From assembly GCA_041394265.1 (NCBI GenBank), contig JAWKIO010000005.1, positions 3,410,001 to 3,474,000 on the forward strand: a stretch of DNA of 64,000 nucleotides. The letters run 5' to 3'. The number at the start of each line of letters is the position of its first letter. Position 1 is the stretch's first letter. This document shows positions 61,698 to 64,000 of this stretch, one piece after another. Origin of the DNA: Acidimicrobiales bacterium. GTDB lineage: Bacteria; Actinomycetota; Acidimicrobiia; Acidimicrobiales; SZUA-35. Position numbers and translations under genes: made by a program. The notes under the pieces are model-generated. The model was given only the letters and a program-made list of their open reading frames with translations, did no database searches and was not told where the DNA came from.

Positions 61698-62827
61698 GTT
61701 GGTCGGCGGTACACGCCCTCGCCGGCCCAACGCCGGATCCGGATCAGGTCGATCGTGAGCAGCACCGTGTCACGCACCAGTCGGACCGAAGACGTCTCGG
61801 TGTTGCGGACCGACACCGGGATCTCGTGCAGGCTGCGGCCGTCGAGCTCGGCGATGCAGAACAGCTCGACATCGAAGCCGAATCGATCGATGCGGCACCG
61901 TCGGAACATCGACTGGGCGACATCGGACCGGAAGCCCTTGATGCCGCACTGGGTGTCGCGGAAGTGGCCGAGAAGGACGAGGTGGGTAATGGCGTTGATC
62001 ACCCGGCCGCCGAGCTGGCGGATCCTTCGGGCCCTCACGAGGGTGGTGGTCTCTTCGTGTTGGCGGCTGCCAACCACGATGTCCCAGCCGGACTCCAGCT
62101 CGTTCATGATGTCGAGCACGGCCGATGGGGGATAGGCGAGGTCGGCGTCGGTGAACACTCGTGAGCGGCCGGTGGCGGCCATCATCCCGGCTCGCACAGC
62201 TGCGCCCTTGCCCTGATTGGGGTCGAGGACGACCACGGTGGCGCCGGCCGCTCGAGCCTGTTCGGCGGTGTCGTCGGGCGAGCCGTCGTCGACCACCAGG
62301 ATCTCGAGGTCATCGCCGACCTCGACGCCGATCGTGCTTCGCAACTCGTTCACCGTGTCGGCGATGCGGTGACCCTCGTTGTAGGCGGGCACGACCACCG
62401 ACAGGCGGACCTCACCAGGAGCCGCCGCCTGCGACACCCGCTCACCAAGCGTCTGGCGAATCTCGGTGAACAGCACCCACCGGTAGGTCAGCCACCGAGC
62501 GCCGGCGGCAAACACGATGGCGACGAGTTTCGTCGGCCACGGAGCAGCGCCGGCCCATGTCAGGAAGCTGACGATCATCACATCGAGTGCACCGGCGATG
62601 GTGGCCATCGACACGAAGGTCATCGGGTGGCGAACCCAGCGACTCTGCCGATCATTGCCGAACGTCGCGAACCGATTGGCGAGGTAGGAGAACACGGCCG
62701 CCACACTGAGCGAGACCACGTCGGCGGGAACGGCGCCGGCTCGACCCTCCAGTCCGAGGAACAATGCCAGATCGATCGCGGTCGTCAAGACCCCGATGCT
62801 CAGGAACGTTCGAAGCCGTCGTCGCAC
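61694..62827 (-). CDS. GtrA-GT2 fusion glycosyltransferase
   Basis: The 377-residue protein joins two domains. Residues about 5-125 are a GtrA-like four-helix membrane domain (LALFLGLEGRAGAV, VFSYLANRFATFG). Residues about 140-350 are a GT2 catalytic domain resembling dolichol-phosphate mannose synthases: SVVVPAYNEGHRIADTV, ILVVDDGSPDDT, FTDADLAYPPSAV (DxD), and GFDVELFCIA. Such pairs make or flip lipid-linked sugars. It leads a three-gene unit. GTG 62827 is set by a TAGGTT hexamer six bases upstream. Confidence 0.88.
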   Translation of the reverse strand: MRRRLRTFLSIGVLTTAIDLALFLGLEGRAGAVPADVVSLSVAAVFSYLANRFATFGNDRQSRWVRHPMTFVSMATIAGALDVMIVSFLTWAGAAPWPTKLVAIVFAAGARWLTYRWVLFTEIRQTLGERVSQAAAPGEVRLSVVVPAYNEGHRIADTVNELRSTIGVEVGDDLEILVVDDGSPDDTAEQARAAGATVVVLDPNQGKGAAVRAGMMAATGRSRVFTDADLAYPPSAVLDIMNELESGWDIVVGSRQHEETTTLVRARRIRQLGGRVINAITHLVLLGHFRDTQCGIKGFRSDVAQSMFRRCRIDRFGFDVELFCIAELDGRSLHEIPVSVRNTETSSVRLVRDTVLLTIDLIRIRRWAGEGVYRRPT

Positions 62828-62833
62828 ATGCGG

Positions 62834-62839
62834 AACCTA
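62834..62839 (-). promoter_or_regulatory. -10 hexamer TAGGTT of the GtrA-GT2 operon
   Basis: On the minus strand TAGGTT ends 6 bases before GTG 62827. Confidence 0.5.
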
Positions 62840-62922
62840 GCGTCTGGCGAGACGGCTAGGGTCCAGGGCGTGACGAAACACACCCTTCACATTTCTTGCG
62901 TGCTAGTCAAACCCGTAGTGTC

Positions 62923-62928
62923 TAGATT
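62923..62928 (+). promoter_or_regulatory. -10 hexamer TAGATT of the ABC importer operon
   Basis: TAGATT ends 8 bases before ATG 62937. Confidence 0.45.
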
Positions 62929-62936
62929 GCCGAGGC

Positions 62937-63704
62937 ATGCGGGAGATGATCGACTTGACTGATGCCGCGCCGGCACCGGCTCTCCGCTTCGTCGACGCGG
63001 GCAAGACGTTTCCTGACGGAACGGTCGCCCTGCGCAACGTCACGTTCGATGTGCGTCCCGGAGAGTTCGTCACCGTCGTCGGCCCCTCTGGGTGTGGCAA
63101 GAGCACGTTGCTGCGGTTGGCCTCCGGTCTCGACGAGGTCACCGAGGGTTCGTGTTCGGTCGATCGGAGCAATATCGGCTACGTCTTTCAGGACGCCACC
63201 CTTCTGCCGTGGCGCAGCGTGCTCCACAACGTCGAGTTGATCGCCGAACTCCACGGTGAGCCAGCGCCGTCCCGGCGTCAGCGAGCGATGGACGCCATCG
63301 GCAAGGTCGGCCTCACGGGGTTCGAATCCCACTACCCACGCCAGCTCTCCGGTGGCATGCGCATGCGGGTCTCGTTGGCCCGCTCGCTGGTGATGTCGCC
63401 GCCGATCTTCCTGTTCGACGAGCCCTTCGGCGCACTCGACGAGATCACCCGCGAGCTCATGAACGAAGAAACACTGCGCCTGTTCCAGCAGGAAGGTTTC
63501 GCCGGATTGTTCATCACCCACTCGATCACCGAAGCGGTGTTCATGAGCACACGAGTGCTCGTCATGTCCGGTCGCCCTGGCCGGATCGTCGATTCCCACG
63601 ACATCCCGTTCGGGTATCCCCGCGATCCCGACCTCCGTTTCGATCCCGAGTTCGCTCGCATCAGCGCCGAGCTGAGCCATGCCCTGCGAGGAGCACACAC
63701 ATGA
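62937..63704 (+). CDS. ABC transporter ATP-binding protein (nitrate/sulfonate/taurine type)
   Basis: The 255-residue ATPase has Walker A GPSGCGKST, the Q-loop FQDATLLPWRSV (the LLPW variant is typical of SsuB/TauB/NrtC proteins), the signature LSGGMRMRVSLARS, Walker B IFLFDEPFGALDEITR and the H-loop ITHSITEA. It powers uptake of a small anion or organic compound. The ATG at 62937 is eight bases behind a TAGATT hexamer. It overlaps the permease gene by four bases (ATGA). Confidence 0.92.
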   Translation: MREMIDLTDAAPAPALRFVDAGKTFPDGTVALRNVTFDVRPGEFVTVVGPSGCGKSTLLRLASGLDEVTEGSCSVDRSNIGYVFQDATLLPWRSVLHNVELIAELHGEPAPSRRQRAMDAIGKVGLTGFESHYPRQLSGGMRMRVSLARSLVMSPPIFLFDEPFGALDEITRELMNEETLRLFQQEGFAGLFITHSITEAVFMSTRVLVMSGRPGRIVDSHDIPFGYPRDPDLRFDPEFARISAELSHALRGAHT

Positions 63705-64000
63705 CCGAGGTCGTTGCCGCTGAGCCCGTCGTCGAGACCGACGAGCCGATCGCTGTCCTGGCGCCCACTCCGGCATCACGGCGCGACCCCGTGGCGAAGC
63801 GGGTGGGGCCCCCGCTGGTGGTCTTCGCCGGCTTCATTGCCCTCTGGTACGCCTACGCCCGGTTCGTGCTCGACGAGAACGGACGCAAGACAGCGTTGCC
63901 CTACCCGCACAAGGTGCTCACCTCGTTCTGGGATGGCAAGATCGGGGATCAGCCCTGGCAGTTGTTGAGCGCCCTCTGGGTGACCTTTGAAGTGGCGATC
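63701..64000 (+). CDS. ABC transporter permease, N-terminal part (runs off the window)
   Basis: The frame opens at ATG 63701, overlapping the ATPase stop, and stays open to the last base (100 codons). A charged, Pro/Glu-rich start leads to a first membrane helix (PPLVVFAGFIALWYAYARFV, about residues 37-56) and then LPYPHKVLTSFWD, a segment typical of nitrate/sulfonate/taurine permeases before their binding-protein-dependent helices. The 3' end is missing. The substrate-binding protein should lie beyond the window. Confidence 0.85.
   Translation, partial: MTEVVAAEPVVETDEPIAVLAPTPASRRDPVAKRVGPPLVVFAGFIALWYAYARFVLDENGRKTALPYPHKVLTSFWDGKIGDQPWQLLSALWVTFEVAI

Noticed and set aside
63316..63330. 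GGGGTTCGAATCCC-like T-arm of a tRNA
   Set aside because: It lies inside the ABC ATPase gene and encodes part of its normal sequence; no acceptor, D or anticodon stems are found around it.

Overview
The window is GC-rich, densely packed DNA from an actinobacterium. The best fit is an uncultured or marine member of the class Acidimicrobiia (Ilumatobacter-like); this is inferred from gene content and codon style, not from a marker tree. Three things support it. It carries coenzyme F420 genes (cofD, cofE). It shows the actinobacterial macrosynteny cofD/cofE - manB - SIS protein - manA - sahH - comF - hpf - secA - prfB - ftsE - ftsX, part of which is also seen in Mycobacterium. Finally, many genes start with GTG directly behind a TANNNT hexamer, as leaderless actinobacterial genes do. 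No rRNA, tRNA, CRISPR array, prophage or insertion sequence was seen.

Layout. 1-7.7 kb: two lipoproteins, a 38-residue zinc-ribbon protein, enoyl-CoA hydratase, HIT protein, alpha/beta hydrolase, YceH, thiamine pyrophosphokinase and an LCP cell-wall ligase. 7.8-14.7 kb: a polysaccharide locus with UDP-glucose dehydrogenase and UDP-glucuronate decarboxylase (towards UDP-xylose), three GT4 glycosyltransferases and GDP-mannose pyrophosphorylase. 14.7-15.8 kb: a RES/Xre-type toxin-antitoxin pair with a near-perfect 35-base palindrome at its promoter. 15.8-24 kb: DUF3516 helicase, DUF2461, cofE between two matching repeat arrays, an EamA transporter, and the operon rmd-gmd-cofD. 24-32 kb: a giant membrane GT2 protein, a DUF5719 protein and a membrane thioredoxin-like protein in overlapping series, then FtsH and a CPBP protease.

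32-49 kb is the conserved actinobacterial core: a GT-C-like membrane protein, manB, manA, a Trm112-like protein, a SIS-domain isomerase, an SDR, sahH, comF, hpf, secA, prfB, ftsE and ftsX. 49-60 kb is a catabolic and accessory stretch: hotdog thioesterase/TetR, AzlCD, a ferredoxin-P450 pair, TauE, VOC, crotonase, acyl-CoA dehydrogenase, a chemoreceptor with a membrane-embedded sensor, epoxide hydrolase and dienelactone hydrolase. 60-64 kb: a GtrA-GT2 fusion / small membrane protein / HTTM operon and the start of a nitrate/sulfonate/taurine-type ABC importer.

Working together: manA, manB and manC make GDP-mannose, and gmd with rmd turn it into GDP-6-deoxy-D-mannose (D-rhamnose). ugd and uxs make UDP-xylose. 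The GT4, GT2 and GT-C enzymes and the LCP ligase could assemble and attach a surface glycan containing these sugars. The least expected signals are the paired F-F-R-R repeat arrays around cofE, the systematic leaderless-promoter signature, the toxin-antitoxin operator, the odd codon use of ugd, and a 26-base tandem duplication that created a nine-codon mini-ORF between two coupled genes.
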